Assembly: GCA_024229935.1 (NCBI GenBank)
Contig: JAAERX010000051.1
Span: 124,001-188,000 of the forward strand
Source: Gammaproteobacteria bacterium
Lineage (GTDB): Bacteria > Pseudomonadota > Gammaproteobacteria > Steroidobacterales > GCA-2729495
Reading direction: 5' to 3'
Length of the DNA stretch: 64,000 bases
Made by a program: the position numbers and the translations under genes. Under the pieces are notes generated by a model, which did no database searches, was not told where the DNA came from, and saw nothing but the letters and a program-made list of their open reading frames with translations. This document shows, in pieces, positions 8,784 to 20,554 of the stretch. Each line of letters begins with the position of its first letter. The first letter of the stretch is position 1.

Positions 8784-10289
8784 ATGGTTAAAATGTCACA
8801 TCGTATCTATATGCCCGGGCAGGTGCGTGAACTTGATCGTATTGCAATTGAGGAGCAGGGCATACCCGGTTATGAATTAATGACCCGTGCAGGGCAAGCC
8901 TGTTTTAATGAAATCTGTGTGCGTTTCCCAAATGCTAGACGTTGGCTGATTGTTTGTGGCAGTGGCAATAATGCAGGTGATGGGTATGTTATCGCACGGC
9001 TGGCCTACCAGCATGGTATTGAAGTACGCCTGATTGCTATGGTTGAGCCAGAGGTTTTAACAGGTGATGCAGCGAAAGCTTGGCAGGATTATCAGGGTGG
9101 TGGTGGTGAGTACGTTAGCTGGGATGAAGCACCTGATTTTAGTGGCATGGATATAGTTCTGGATGCATTGCTGGGAACTGGCTTGGAAAGGCCATTAAAA
9201 AATACCTGGCTTAATATTGTGCAGGTTATGAATGAGAGTACTTTGCCGGTTGTGGCTGTTGATATTGCTACAGGTCTCAATGGCGCCACCGGAGCCGTCA
9301 TGGGTGATGCTGTTTATGCTGACCTGACAGTAACGTTTGTGGGTTTAAAGCAGGGTTTGTTTGTTGGTGCTGGACCAGCACGTACGGGAGAACTGGTCTA
9401 TGCTGATCTTGCTATTGAACAGGTAGATGAGGAACAGATGCCGCCATCACTAAAAATATTTTCCAGAGAAAATTTTACAAATTTATTTCCTCCACGTGTT
9501 CGTACTGCCCATAAAGGTAGTAATGGCCATGTGCTGGTTATGGGTGGTAATACGGGAATGGGTGGTGCGGTATGTCTGGCTGGTGAGGCGGCACTGCGTG
9601 GTGGTGCTGGTTTGGTGAGTGTGGCAACCCGTCCGGATAATATTGCGCCACTAATCGCAAACCGTCCGGAGCTTATGGCTCATGGAATTGAAACGGGCAA
9701 TGAACTGGATGATTTGCTTGATAGGGCTGATGTCATTGCACTGGGACCGGGTCTTGGAAGTGATGATTGGGCGCAGCATATTTATGCTCGGGCATTGGCG
9801 ATGAGTAAGCCGCTGGTGTTAGATGCTGATGCATTGAACCTGTTGGCTATGCAGCCGGTGCGTCGGGATGACTGGATACTAACCCCGCATCCCGGGGAAG
9901 CTGCCCGTTTATTGCGCACTAATACGGCGGCTATTCAGGCTGATCGACCAGGTGCAGTGCAGGCATTGGTTGATAAATTCGGTGGTACAGTTTTATTAAA
10001 AGGTCATGGCACCCTGATTACATCTGATGAGTTGGCCTGCCCCTGGTTTATCCAGGTGGGTAATCCAGGTATGGCAACAGCGGGTATGGGTGATGTGCTG
10101 ACAGGCCTGGCTGCAGCATTGTTGGCACAGTCTAAAGGCAAGTCTGATGCGTCAGTGAGTTTTGCAGATATTGCTGCTGCTGCAGCCTGGGTACATGCAA
10201 CATCAGGTGATCAGGCGGCCTTACAAGGTGAACGTGGCCTTATTGCAACAGACCTCTTGGTGGAATTACGGTCGTGCCTGAATTCGTGA
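8784..10289 (+). CDS. nnrD: Bifunctional NAD(P)H-hydrate repair enzyme (epimerase + dehydratase)
   Basis: Epimerase domain (WLIVCGSGNNAGDGYVIARLA) fused to dehydratase domain (HKGSNGHVLVMGGNTGMGGAVCLAGEAALRGGAGLVSVAT, GNPGMATAGMGDVLTG). Confidence 0.95.
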   Translation: MVKMSHRIYMPGQVRELDRIAIEEQGIPGYELMTRAGQACFNEICVRFPNARRWLIVCGSGNNAGDGYVIARLAYQHGIEVRLIAMVEPEVLTGDAAKAWQDYQGGGGEYVSWDEAPDFSGMDIVLDALLGTGLERPLKNTWLNIVQVMNESTLPVVAVDIATGLNGATGAVMGDAVYADLTVTFVGLKQGLFVGAGPARTGELVYADLAIEQVDEEQMPPSLKIFSRENFTNLFPPRVRTAHKGSNGHVLVMGGNTGMGGAVCLAGEAALRGGAGLVSVATRPDNIAPLIANRPELMAHGIETGNELDDLLDRADVIALGPGLGSDDWAQHIYARALAMSKPLVLDADALNLLAMQPVRRDDWILTPHPGEAARLLRTNTAAIQADRPGAVQALVDKFGGTVLLKGHGTLITSDELACPWFIQVGNPGMATAGMGDVLTGLAAALLAQSKGKSDASVSFADIAAAAAWVHATSGDQAALQGERGLIATDLLVELRSCLNS

Positions 10290-10795
10290 GTCATGTAACT
10301 GAGGGTTCTGTATCTCTGGAATTGGCCTCTGCGGAACAAACTGAAGCAGCGGGTGCTGTTCTTGCCCGTGTTATACAGCAACTGTCACCGGATAAGCTTT
10401 GTATTTGCCTGGAAGGTGAGCTTGGTGCAGGTAAGACTACATTTGCCCGTGGTATGTTGCGCGGATTTGGGCATGCAGGTCGGGTGCCGAGCCCAACCTA
10501 TACACTTGTTGAGCCCTATGATGTTGAGTGCTATCAGATTTATCACCTGGATTTGTATCGCCTGCATGATGGTGCTGAGCTGGAGTATCTTGGTATCAGT
10601 GAAATGACTGAGTCTGGCAGTGTGCTGCTGATAGAGTGGCCAAGCCGTGCTGCAGATACTTTGCCTGCAAAAGACTTGGAGGTGGTTCTTAAAGTAAGTT
10701 CTGAGGGCCGCTTGCTGTCAATACTGCCTTCAGGTGAATTGGGAGCCAACTTGCTAGCTGCTTTTGCTTACGATGCAGCAGCGTTAAAGGCTTAA
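10274..10795 (+). CDS. tsaE: tRNA threonylcarbamoyladenosine biosynthesis protein TsaE
   Basis: CLEGELGAGKTTFARGMLRGFGHAGRVPSPTYTLVEPY, HLDLYRL; overlaps nnrD; GTG start. Confidence 0.95.
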   Translation: MPEFVSHVTEGSVSLELASAEQTEAAGAVLARVIQQLSPDKLCICLEGELGAGKTTFARGMLRGFGHAGRVPSPTYTLVEPYDVECYQIYHLDLYRLHDGAELEYLGISEMTESGSVLLIEWPSRAADTLPAKDLEVVLKVSSEGRLLSILPSGELGANLLAAFAYDAAALKA

Positions 10796-10927
10796 ATAGT
10801 AGGCTTTTCAGGCCATTCATTTAGTAGTCATATAGCTTCATCGTGTATCTTCATGTTTGCTAAGAAATTACTTGGATATTTTGTCAAATACCGTATACTC
10901 AGCCACATCGTTTAATGGAATGAACGT

Positions 10928-12250
10928 ATGTCTGGTCGCCAATACATTGCCGGGCTTAGCCTGCTAGCGCTGTCAATACCGGTACTTGCTCAGGAAGTCC
11001 GTATTGAGGATGTGCGAATTGCGCATACTGATAATCGTACGCGTATTGTTCTGGACCTGAATCGCGCTGCCGATCATCAACTTTTTACACTGACCAATCC
11101 CAATCGTGTCGTAGTGGATCTGACAGGTGGTAAGTATGGCCTGCGTTCAGGTCAGTTACCTAACGGCAAGGGGCTGGTAGCCAATCTACGGGGCGCTAAC
11201 CGGGATGATGGCAAGGCACGACTTGTGCTTGACCTGGATGCTTCCGCCCAGCCCAAAAGTTTTCTCCTGCCCCCTAGCGGTAACTATGGTTATCGTGTGG
11301 TGATAGATCTGGAGCCTGTGGGTTCAGCTCCGGTTGTGGTTAAACGGGCACCTGATCAGCTAGGTACACGTGACCTCGTAATTACTATTGATCCGGGGCA
11401 TGGTGGTAAGGACCCGGGTGCACGAGGTAAAGGTGGGCTGCGCGAGAAAGATGTGGTTTTACAAATCAGTAAGCGGCTGGCCAGCCTTATTAATGCTGAG
11501 CCGGGTATGCGAGCTGTAATGACTCGCAGTGATGATCGTTTTCTCAAGTTACGTGAGCGTATGGGACGCGCAGAAAAGGCAGGTGCTGACCTGTTTATTT
11601 CCATTCATGCGGACTCCTTTTCTGATCGCCGGGTACGAGGAGCTACCGTCTATGTGCTGTCTGAAAAAGGTGCGACCGATGAGATGGCTGATTTGCTGGC
11701 CAAGCGGGAGAATGACTCAGACCTGATTGGTGGTGTGGATATCACTGATAAAGATGATGTTCTGGCAAGTGTGCTGGTCGATTTGTCACAGAATGCTTCA
11801 CTGGATGCCAGCATACAGGTAGGTGATCTGTTTATTTCTCAAATGTCACGTGTTGGGAAAATGCGTAAGTCCGTAGTACAAAAAGCTGGTTTTAGGGTGC
11901 TAAAAGCACCTGATATTCCATCTATATTAGTTGAGACAGCCTTTATTTCTAATAAACATGATGAGAGCAATCTCAAAAGTGTGCAGTACCAGCAACGGTT
12001 GGCACAGGCTATGCATAGTGGGGTAAAAGCCTATTTTTATGCGAATCCACCCCATGGCACCCGAATTGCCAAACTGAGCCGTGACAAACATATGGCCCGG
12101 GAGCATGTCATCCGTCATGGCGATACCCTAAGTGGCATTGCCCAGCGCTATAAGATCAGTGTTGGCAGAATTCGTAGTGAAAACCAGCTTAGCAGTAACC
12201 GTATTAAGGTTGGGCAGGTGCTCAGGATTCCACCTGTCATTGAGACCTGA
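10928..12250 (+). CDS. N-acetylmuramoyl-L-alanine amidase (AMIN + Amidase_3 + LysM), AmiB/AmiC type
   Basis: AMIN domain, VITIDPGHGGKDPGARGKGGLREKDVVLQISKRL, SILVETAFISN, C-terminal LysM (HVIRHGDTLSGIAQRYKISVGRIRSENQL). Confidence 0.93.
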   Translation: MSGRQYIAGLSLLALSIPVLAQEVRIEDVRIAHTDNRTRIVLDLNRAADHQLFTLTNPNRVVVDLTGGKYGLRSGQLPNGKGLVANLRGANRDDGKARLVLDLDASAQPKSFLLPPSGNYGYRVVIDLEPVGSAPVVVKRAPDQLGTRDLVITIDPGHGGKDPGARGKGGLREKDVVLQISKRLASLINAEPGMRAVMTRSDDRFLKLRERMGRAEKAGADLFISIHADSFSDRRVRGATVYVLSEKGATDEMADLLAKRENDSDLIGGVDITDKDDVLASVLVDLSQNASLDASIQVGDLFISQMSRVGKMRKSVVQKAGFRVLKAPDIPSILVETAFISNKHDESNLKSVQYQQRLAQAMHSGVKAYFYANPPHGTRIAKLSRDKHMAREHVIRHGDTLSGIAQRYKISVGRIRSENQLSSNRIKVGQVLRIPPVIET

Positions 12251-12329
12251 TCTGCTTTTCTCGCTAGGTTGATTTAGTCAAAACCCCTTTAGGCCTTTGC
12301 ATAGGCGCTGCTCCATGTAGAATCAGCCT

Positions 12330-14138
12330 ATGCCGATTACCCAGTTACCATCTCAGCTTGTAAACCAGATTGCTGCCGGTGAAGTTGTCGAGCGTCCGGC
12401 ATCGGTACTGAAAGAATTACTGGAGAATAGTCTGGATGCAGGCGCGACCCGGGTTGAGGTAGATGTTGAGCAGGGTGGTATTAAGCTTTGCAGGGTGCGT
12501 GATAATGGTGTGGGTATTCCATCTGCAGAGCTATCACTGGCATTGTCCCGGCATGCTACCAGCAAGATAGCCAGTTTGGATGATCTTGAGCGGGTTGCGT
12601 CTCTTGGTTTTCGTGGTGAAGCCCTGCCAAGTATTGCATCGGTCTCCCGACTGACACTCATATCCCGTGAGAGAGGTAATGATGCGGCGTGGTCCATGAA
12701 TAGTGTGGGCAATGATAATAAACCCGATGAGCAGCCGGTTCCGGCAGCAGGTCAGGAAGGCACCTCAGTTGAAGTGCGTGATCTTTTCTATAACACACCG
12801 GCAAGGCGACGGTTCCTGCGTACTGAGCGCACTGAGTATTCACACCTGGATAGAGTTGCCAGACAGATTGCATTAAGTCGTTTTAGCGTTGCGTTTCGAC
12901 TAAACCATAATGGTAAGGCAGTTCTGAATCTTGCTGCTGCTGCTACCCAGGAGCATCAGGAGCAGCGTATTGCAGCGATATGCGGCAAGGAATTTATGCA
13001 GCATGCACTTTATATAGAGCATGGTGCAGGTGATATGCAACTGCGTGGCTGGATAGCCCGACCTACTTTTTCTCGTAGTCAGCCTGATTTGCAGCATTTT
13101 TTTCTGAATGGTCGTGCGGTACGTGACCGCGTTATTGTCAGTGCGGTTCGGCAGGCCTATAGAGATGTGTTGTTCAGTGGCCGTCACCCTGCCTATGTAT
13201 TGTACCTGGAAATGGACCCCGCGCTCGTAGATGTAAATGCGCATCCGACAAAACATGAAGTACGTTTTCGTGACAGTCGGCCGGTATATGATTTTATACG
13301 GCGCTCGGTAGAGTCTGCTGTTGCAGGGACCCATCCCAAACCGGGGCAGGATGCCAGCCAGTTTACTGTACCAGCACTGCTCAACACCCCTGGTGAGCTG
13401 GCAGCAGAGCAGTCATCATTGCGTTTCTCACTAGGCGCTACTACTGCCCCTGCCGGGCAACGTATTGCTGATCAGCTTGGTGTCTACAGTCAATTGCCAG
13501 GTCAGACTGCGCAGGAATTGGCAGCTGATGTGAGTGATGCAGAAATACCCCCATTGGGTTTTGCAATAGCACACCTGCAGGGCATTTATATACTTGCTCG
13601 AAATAGTGAAGGACTGGTAATAGTGGATGCACATGCTGCTCATGAGCGTGTGACCTATGAGGCACTGAAAAATTCTTATAGCGCAGATTCAGCTGAGGGT
13701 ATGCAACGCCAACCATTATTAATTCCCTTGCGTATGGTTTTATCATCAGTTGAAGTAGATCTTACTGAAACCCATGCTGCAGAATTGCTGCAATTGGGTT
13801 TTGTCCTTGATCGCAGTGGCCCTGATTCGCTGACTGTACGAGAGATTCCTGTGTTATTACGAGATGCTGATATTGAAGTGCTGTTGCGTGATGTATTAAG
13901 CGATATACAGGCAACCGGTGACAGTGATCGGTTAGAAAGTGCTGTTATGGATTTGCTGGCGACAATGGCCTGTCATGGTTCGGTTCGTGCTAACCGTGTG
14001 CTGACTCTTGATGAGATGAATGCGTTATTGCGGCAGATGGAACAGACCCAGCGTGCCGATCAGTGTAACCATGGCAGACCAACCTGGACTCAGCTCAGCA
14101 TGCAGGATCTTGACCGGTTGTTTCAGCGCGGTCGTTGA
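12330..14138 (+). CDS. mutL: DNA mismatch repair protein MutL
   Basis: QLPSQLVNQIAAGEVVERPASVLKELLENSLDAGATRVEV, VRDNGVGI, LGFRGEALPSIASVSRLTL; C-terminal dimerisation domain. Confidence 0.98.
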   Translation: MPITQLPSQLVNQIAAGEVVERPASVLKELLENSLDAGATRVEVDVEQGGIKLCRVRDNGVGIPSAELSLALSRHATSKIASLDDLERVASLGFRGEALPSIASVSRLTLISRERGNDAAWSMNSVGNDNKPDEQPVPAAGQEGTSVEVRDLFYNTPARRRFLRTERTEYSHLDRVARQIALSRFSVAFRLNHNGKAVLNLAAAATQEHQEQRIAAICGKEFMQHALYIEHGAGDMQLRGWIARPTFSRSQPDLQHFFLNGRAVRDRVIVSAVRQAYRDVLFSGRHPAYVLYLEMDPALVDVNAHPTKHEVRFRDSRPVYDFIRRSVESAVAGTHPKPGQDASQFTVPALLNTPGELAAEQSSLRFSLGATTAPAGQRIADQLGVYSQLPGQTAQELAADVSDAEIPPLGFAIAHLQGIYILARNSEGLVIVDAHAAHERVTYEALKNSYSADSAEGMQRQPLLIPLRMVLSSVEVDLTETHAAELLQLGFVLDRSGPDSLTVREIPVLLRDADIEVLLRDVLSDIQATGDSDRLESAVMDLLATMACHGSVRANRVLTLDEMNALLRQMEQTQRADQCNHGRPTWTQLSMQDLDRLFQRGR

Positions 14139-15109
14139 TGGCAGTTGCCATGACTAACTCTACCCCAAAACCTATCCGTGCTATTTGCCTGATGGGCCCT
14201 ACTGCTGCAGGTAAAACAGAGCTGGCGATTGAGTTATCTCAAGAGTTTCCTGTAGAGCTGGTCAGTGTCGATTCTGTTCAGGTATACCGTGGTATGGATA
14301 TAGGTGCAGCTAAACCATCCCGTAAAATTCTTGATGCTCACCCACATCGACTTATTAACATACGTGATCCCTGGCAGACTTATTCAGCTGGTCAGTTTTG
14401 TCGTGATGTTGTGGTGGCAATGAGTGAGATTGTGGAGGCGGGTCGTATACCTTTGCTGACGGGTGGAACCATGTTGTATTTTCAGGCCTTGCAGCGTGGT
14501 CTGGCCGAATTGCCGGAAGCTGATCCCGTTTTGCGCGCGCAGCTTAATAAACGTGCTTTGAGTGAAGGCTGGCCGGCATTGCATGCAGAACTGCATACAT
14601 TTGACCCGGTAACTGCAGAGCGCATAAAGCCAAATGACGCACAACGTATTCAACGTGCACTTGAAGTGTGTCTGAGTGCTAATGAATCCATGTCTGAACT
14701 GGTGGCGGCAACAGCACCACCAGTAGAGGCAAGTTATCTGAATATTGCTTTACTTCCTTCTGATCGACAGCTTTTACATGAACGTATAGCATGCCGACTG
14801 GAGCAAATGTTTGCTGAAGGCCTGGTGGATGAGGTGCAAGCTTTGCTGGCATTATCTGGTGTATCACTGGAGACTCCGGCTATGCGGGCAGTTGGTTATC
14901 GGCAGATTGGCTTGTATCTGACAGGAAAGCTGTCTCTGGAAGATGCGCAGTTAAAGGCAGTGATCGCAACGCGCCGGCTCGCGAAACGCCAGCTCACCTG
15001 GCTGCGTTCATGGCCTGATTTGCATGTCCTGGATTGCTTCTCACCTGATCGATTGGTCACTGTGCGGAAAATCTTGCATTCATGGCTTGATGATCGTGCA
15101 ACAAGCTAA
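14135..15109 (+). CDS. miaA: tRNA dimethylallyltransferase
   Basis: AICLMGPTAAGKTELAIELSQEFPVELVSVDSVQVYRGMDIGAAKPS; between mutL and hfq. Confidence 0.97.
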   Translation: MMAVAMTNSTPKPIRAICLMGPTAAGKTELAIELSQEFPVELVSVDSVQVYRGMDIGAAKPSRKILDAHPHRLINIRDPWQTYSAGQFCRDVVVAMSEIVEAGRIPLLTGGTMLYFQALQRGLAELPEADPVLRAQLNKRALSEGWPALHAELHTFDPVTAERIKPNDAQRIQRALEVCLSANESMSELVAATAPPVEASYLNIALLPSDRQLLHERIACRLEQMFAEGLVDEVQALLALSGVSLETPAMRAVGYRQIGLYLTGKLSLEDAQLKAVIATRRLAKRQLTWLRSWPDLHVLDCFSPDRLVTVRKILHSWLDDRATS

Positions 15110-15234
15110 ATAAGCAGCTAGAATTCAAGACTTGCGGTATGTTGTTGAGTCCGGGATTTATGGTCTGGCTCTTAATAAAACAAAAAATAATTAAAATATA
15201 AACTTCAAATAAGTTTGAGATAGGGAGTTGAAAT

Positions 15235-15471
15235 ATGGCCAAAGGGCAAACCCTTCAGGATCCGTTTCTGAATACTTTACGTAAGGAAAAAGTTCCGGTG
15301 TCCATTTATCTCGTTAATGGGATCAAGTTGCAGGGTACTGTTGATTCATTTGATCAGTTTGTTGTGCTGTTGAATAACAGTGTCAGTCAGATGGTTTATA
15401 AGCATGCAATATCAACGGTGGTGCCTTCACGCGCAGTTAAGGTGTCTGAAGATGAAGACGGAGACGATTGA
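15235..15471 (+). CDS. hfq: RNA chaperone Hfq
   Basis: [66 protein letters not shown]. Confidence 0.99.
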   Translation: MAKGQTLQDPFLNTLRKEKVPVSIYLVNGIKLQGTVDSFDQFVVLLNNSVSQMVYKHAISTVVPSRAVKVSEDEDGDD

Positions 15472-15564
15472 TTCGTTCAGTTCGTAACTGCTTCAGTACA
15501 TCCTTGATGATGTTGGGTTGCTCTATGCAGGTGCCCGCATTTATTTCAACCAGGGAGTATCTGC

Positions 15565-16878
15565 TTGTTTGAACGTCCCCGGCATGGCGAGCGCGCTGTA
15601 TTATTGTTTGTTGGCCTCGGTCAGAGAGTAACTGAGGAAGATCAGCAAGAATTCAATGCACTTGCCTTGTCTGCAGGAGCAGATATTGTTGCTACCGTGA
15701 GTTCAGCGCGGCAGGTGGCTAGTTCACGCTACCTGATTGGTTCTGGAAAGCTTGAGGAATTGCAGGCTGTTGTTGAAGAGACGGATGCTGATCTCGTGCT
15801 GGTTGATCATGAGCTGAGCCCGCGGCAGCAGAAAAACCTTGAGGCCTTCTTGAAGCGCCGGGTAGTTGATCGTGCGGGCCTCATTCTGGATATTTTTGCA
15901 TTACGTGCACGAACACATGAGGGGAAATTGCAGGTTGAACTTGCACAGCTTACGCATTTGTCTACCCGGCTAGTGCGGGGTTGGACTCACCTTGAGCGAC
16001 AAAAGGGTGGTATAGGTTTACGTGGTCCGGGTGAGACTCAGCTTGAAAGTGATCGACGTATGATTGGTCAGGCGATTAAACGTCTGCACCGGCGTTTGGA
16101 ACGAGTTGAGAAACGCAGGCAGCAAGGCCGACAGCAACGGCGTAAGCAGGAAATCCCTACAATTTCTCTTGTGGGTTATACCAATGCAGGTAAGTCCACT
16201 TTATTTAATAGAGTGTGTAATGCAGGAGTTCATGTGGCTGATCAGCTATTTGCCACTCTGGACCCAACCCTGCGTAAGCTAGATATTCCAGACAGGGGCG
16301 CAGTTATTTTGGCGGATACCGTTGGCTTTGTTAGGGATTTGCCGCATGAACTCATAGCTGCGTTTAAGTCAACGCTGGAGGAAACCCGTGATGCACGGTT
16401 ACTGCTGCATGTAACTGATTGCGCGGATCCGGCCCATATGCAGCATATTGAGCAGGTTGAGGCGGTGTTACAGAATGTTGGAGCAGATGGCTTGCCGGTC
16501 ATCCATATCTATAACAAGGCTGATATACTTGGCGTTAAGCCCAGAATAGACAGGGCAGAGACAGGTATGCCAGTACGTGTGTGGTTGTCTGCTGAGACTG
16601 GAGAAGGGGTGAATTTATTGCTGAGTGCAATTTCTGAATACCTGTTTCAGGATCGTGTACGCGGCACTATAAAGCTGGGTGTTGCAGAGGCCAGATTGAG
16701 AGCCTTGGTATACAGCACCGGCCAGATATTGGATGAACAGCCGCTTGAAGACGGGGGTTGGCAGTTACAGGTTGAATTTGAGCGGCGTGATTACGAACAG
16801 CTGCGTAGTCGAGAAGAGCTCCGGTTTTATGAAGACCCGGAGCATCAGCCGGTTGTTGCAGGAATAAATGCAGTTTAA
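15565..16878 (+). CDS. hflX: GTPase HflX (TTG start)
   Basis: GPGETQLESDRRMIGQAIKRLHRRLERVEKRR, ISLVGYTNAGKSTLFNRV; hfq-hflX-hflK-hflC context. Confidence 0.96.
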   Translation: MFERPRHGERAVLLFVGLGQRVTEEDQQEFNALALSAGADIVATVSSARQVASSRYLIGSGKLEELQAVVEETDADLVLVDHELSPRQQKNLEAFLKRRVVDRAGLILDIFALRARTHEGKLQVELAQLTHLSTRLVRGWTHLERQKGGIGLRGPGETQLESDRRMIGQAIKRLHRRLERVEKRRQQGRQQRRKQEIPTISLVGYTNAGKSTLFNRVCNAGVHVADQLFATLDPTLRKLDIPDRGAVILADTVGFVRDLPHELIAAFKSTLEETRDARLLLHVTDCADPAHMQHIEQVEAVLQNVGADGLPVIHIYNKADILGVKPRIDRAETGMPVRVWLSAETGEGVNLLLSAISEYLFQDRVRGTIKLGVAEARLRALVYSTGQILDEQPLEDGGWQLQVEFERRDYEQLRSREELRFYEDPEHQPVVAGINAV

Positions 16879-16938
16879 AAATCACAACAACACCTTGCCT
16901 CAATGGGCAGGGTGAATTTATTTGAGGATGAGTTAAGT

Positions 16939-18081
16939 ATGGCCTGGAATGATTCCGGTAACGGTAAAAACCCATGGGACAGAGGTCCCGGGCAAGAGGG
17001 CCCACCTGATCTTGATAAGATCATTCGTGACTGGCAGAAGAAGTTTTCTGCCATGTTCGGTGGCGGTAGTAGTAAAGGGAGTTCTGGCAAAGGCGGCAAA
17101 GAGAGTAATGCGCCTTTATTTGGTCTCTTAGTTCTTGTGCTGCTGGCATGGAGTCTGACGGGTTTCTACCAGGTTGATGCAGCTGAACGGGGTATTGTGC
17201 AGCGTTTTGGTGCCTATACAGAGACAACCCAGCCTGGTTTGCGCTGGCACCTGCCATGGCCAATTGAAATGGTGGATAAAGTAAACGTGTCTGTTGTTAA
17301 CACGTTAAAGCAAACCACCAGCATGCTAACGGCAGACGAAAATATCGTCATCGTGGATATGGTGGTTCAGTATCAGAATTCTGATCCGATGGCTTATCTC
17401 TTTGATATTGATGATCCGGTTGGCACTCTGGCAGATGCTAGTGAAAGTGCGATCCGTGAGGTTATGGGCAAGAGTGTGATGGATTACGTGCTCGGTGAAG
17501 GCCGTGCTCCTATAGCCATTGAAACGCAGCAAGTTATTCAGGCAGCACTTGATGAATATAGTGCCGGCATTATGGTTACAAAAGTAAACTTGCAGGATGT
17601 CAATTTTCCCTCACAGGTTGAGGCTGCGGTGCAGGATGCCATTAAGGCTCGTGAGGATAAAGAACGGTTGAAGTTTGAGGCTGAGTCTTATGCGAATGAC
17701 ATTCTTCCTCGTGCACGTGGTAATGGTGTGCGTAAGGTTGAGGATGCAGAAGCGTATAAAGCGGGTGTAGTAGCTAATGCAGAAGGTGAGGCATCACGTT
17801 TTGTAGCCTTGCTGGCAGAATATAAAAAGGCGCCGCAGGTTACACGTGAGCGTATGTATATCGATGCCATTGAGTATGTGTATGGGAATTCGACTAAAGT
17901 CCTTTTGGATGCAGAGGGTAGCGGTAATCTCCTATACCTGCCTGTTGATGAGTTGATTAAACAACGTGCAGAAAGTTCACCCTCTGCTGGTAGCAGTAAT
18001 CAAGCGACACCAGTTCAATCAGGTGCTGCTGGTGCAGATCGGGGAAAACGCGATGATCGAAGAGCACGAGGAGCGCGCTAA
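16939..18081 (+). CDS. hflK: FtsH protease regulator HflK
   Basis: MAWNDSGNGKNPWDRGPGQEGPPDLDKIIRDWQKKF, VDAAERGIVQRFGAY; ORF extends 12 codons upstream to 16903. Confidence 0.95.
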   Translation: MAWNDSGNGKNPWDRGPGQEGPPDLDKIIRDWQKKFSAMFGGGSSKGSSGKGGKESNAPLFGLLVLVLLAWSLTGFYQVDAAERGIVQRFGAYTETTQPGLRWHLPWPIEMVDKVNVSVVNTLKQTTSMLTADENIVIVDMVVQYQNSDPMAYLFDIDDPVGTLADASESAIREVMGKSVMDYVLGEGRAPIAIETQQVIQAALDEYSAGIMVTKVNLQDVNFPSQVEAAVQDAIKAREDKERLKFEAESYANDILPRARGNGVRKVEDAEAYKAGVVANAEGEASRFVALLAEYKKAPQVTRERMYIDAIEYVYGNSTKVLLDAEGSGNLLYLPVDELIKQRAESSPSAGSSNQATPVQSGAAGADRGKRDDRRARGAR

Positions 18082-18950
18082 TGAAAAATTCCAGTAACGC
18101 ATTAATTTTATTGGTCGCTATAGCCGCTTTAATTCTGTATGGCAGTGTCTTTACCGTGGGTGAACGCGATCTGGCTATTAAATTCAGGTTTAGTGAAATC
18201 GTTGCTTCCGATTATGAGCCAGGGTTGCATTGGAAGATGCCCTATATCAATAGTTATCAGCTATTTCCAAAACGATTGCAGACTATCAATAACCCGCAGG
18301 AACAATTTCTGACTAAAGAAAAGAAAAACCTCTATGTGGATTTCTTTGTGAAGTGGCGTATCGTTGATATTGAGCAGTATTACAAAGCGACTTCCGGTGA
18401 TGCAGCAATTGCGGCACAACGCCTGCTTTCCATTGTGAAGGATGGTATCAGGGGTGAGTTTGCCAAACGTACGGTGCCTGAAGTGGTTTCATCTGAGCGC
18501 CGGGAAATTATGGGAGACATGCTGGAGAATGCACGTGTTAATGCGGTGCAGTTGGGTATCCTGGTTGTGGATGTGCGGGTTAAGCGCATTGAGTTTTCTG
18601 ACACGGTTAGTGAGTCAGTGTTCAAACGTATGCGTGAGGAGCGTTTACGAGTGGCTGCAGAGCTTAGGGCTGAAGGCGCAGAGAATGCTGAACGTATTCG
18701 GGCTGAAGCAGACCGTGGGCGTACTGTAATTCTCGCTGAAGCCTACCGCGATTCAGAAATTATTCGTGGTGAGGGTGATGCATTTGCGGCAGAAATTTAT
18801 GCAAAAGCATATAAGAAAGATCCTGAGTTTTACTCTTTCTCACGCAGTATAGATGCTTATAAAAGCTCACTTGGTAATCAGAGTGACTTGTTAGTGTTGA
18901 GTCCGGACAGTGACTTTTTACGTTATCTGAATCAAGCTAAGGGTAAATAG
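18081..18950 (+). CDS. hflC: FtsH protease modulator HflC
   Basis: VFTVGERDLAIKFRFSEIVASDYEPGLHWKMPYINSYQLFPKRLQTIN; adjacent to hflK. Confidence 0.96.
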   Translation: MKNSSNALILLVAIAALILYGSVFTVGERDLAIKFRFSEIVASDYEPGLHWKMPYINSYQLFPKRLQTINNPQEQFLTKEKKNLYVDFFVKWRIVDIEQYYKATSGDAAIAAQRLLSIVKDGIRGEFAKRTVPEVVSSERREIMGDMLENARVNAVQLGILVVDVRVKRIEFSDTVSESVFKRMREERLRVAAELRAEGAENAERIRAEADRGRTVILAEAYRDSEIIRGEGDAFAAEIYAKAYKKDPEFYSFSRSIDAYKSSLGNQSDLLVLSPDSDFLRYLNQAKGK

Positions 18951-19012
18951 CGTATTTTAGGTTAGCCTGCCGGAGTAAGAATGTCCCGGACTACATTTAG
19001 AAGGTTCCTGTA

Positions 19013-19204
19013 ATGGAATGGACTGACCTGCTTGCAGCTTTTGCTTTGTATATGGTTATTGAAGGGCTGTTGCCGTTCATGAGTCCGCAAAGCTGGAAAA
19101 AGAGTCTTGAACAGATAGCAAAATTAACCGATCGACAGCTACGCATATTTGGATTAGGCAGTATGTTGGCTGGATTATTTTTACTGACAATGGTGCGAGG
19201 TTAG
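19013..19204 (+). CDS. DUF2065 (YjeT-like) small membrane protein
   Basis: MEWTDLLAAFALYMVIEGLLPFMSPQSWKKSLEQIAKLTDRQLRIFGLGSMLAGLFLL between hflC and purA. Confidence 0.9.
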   Translation: MEWTDLLAAFALYMVIEGLLPFMSPQSWKKSLEQIAKLTDRQLRIFGLGSMLAGLFLLTMVRG

Positions 19205-19232
19205 TGCGCATCTGTAACCCGGGTTAGAGTGA

Positions 19233-20525
<1,293 letters not shown>

Positions 20526-20554
20526 GGTATTTATCAATTATTAACTACCGCACA

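Noticed and set aside
12900-13334. 144-aa minus-strand ORF antisense to mutL
   Set aside because: Contained in conserved mutL coding sequence; no recognisable domain or start context.
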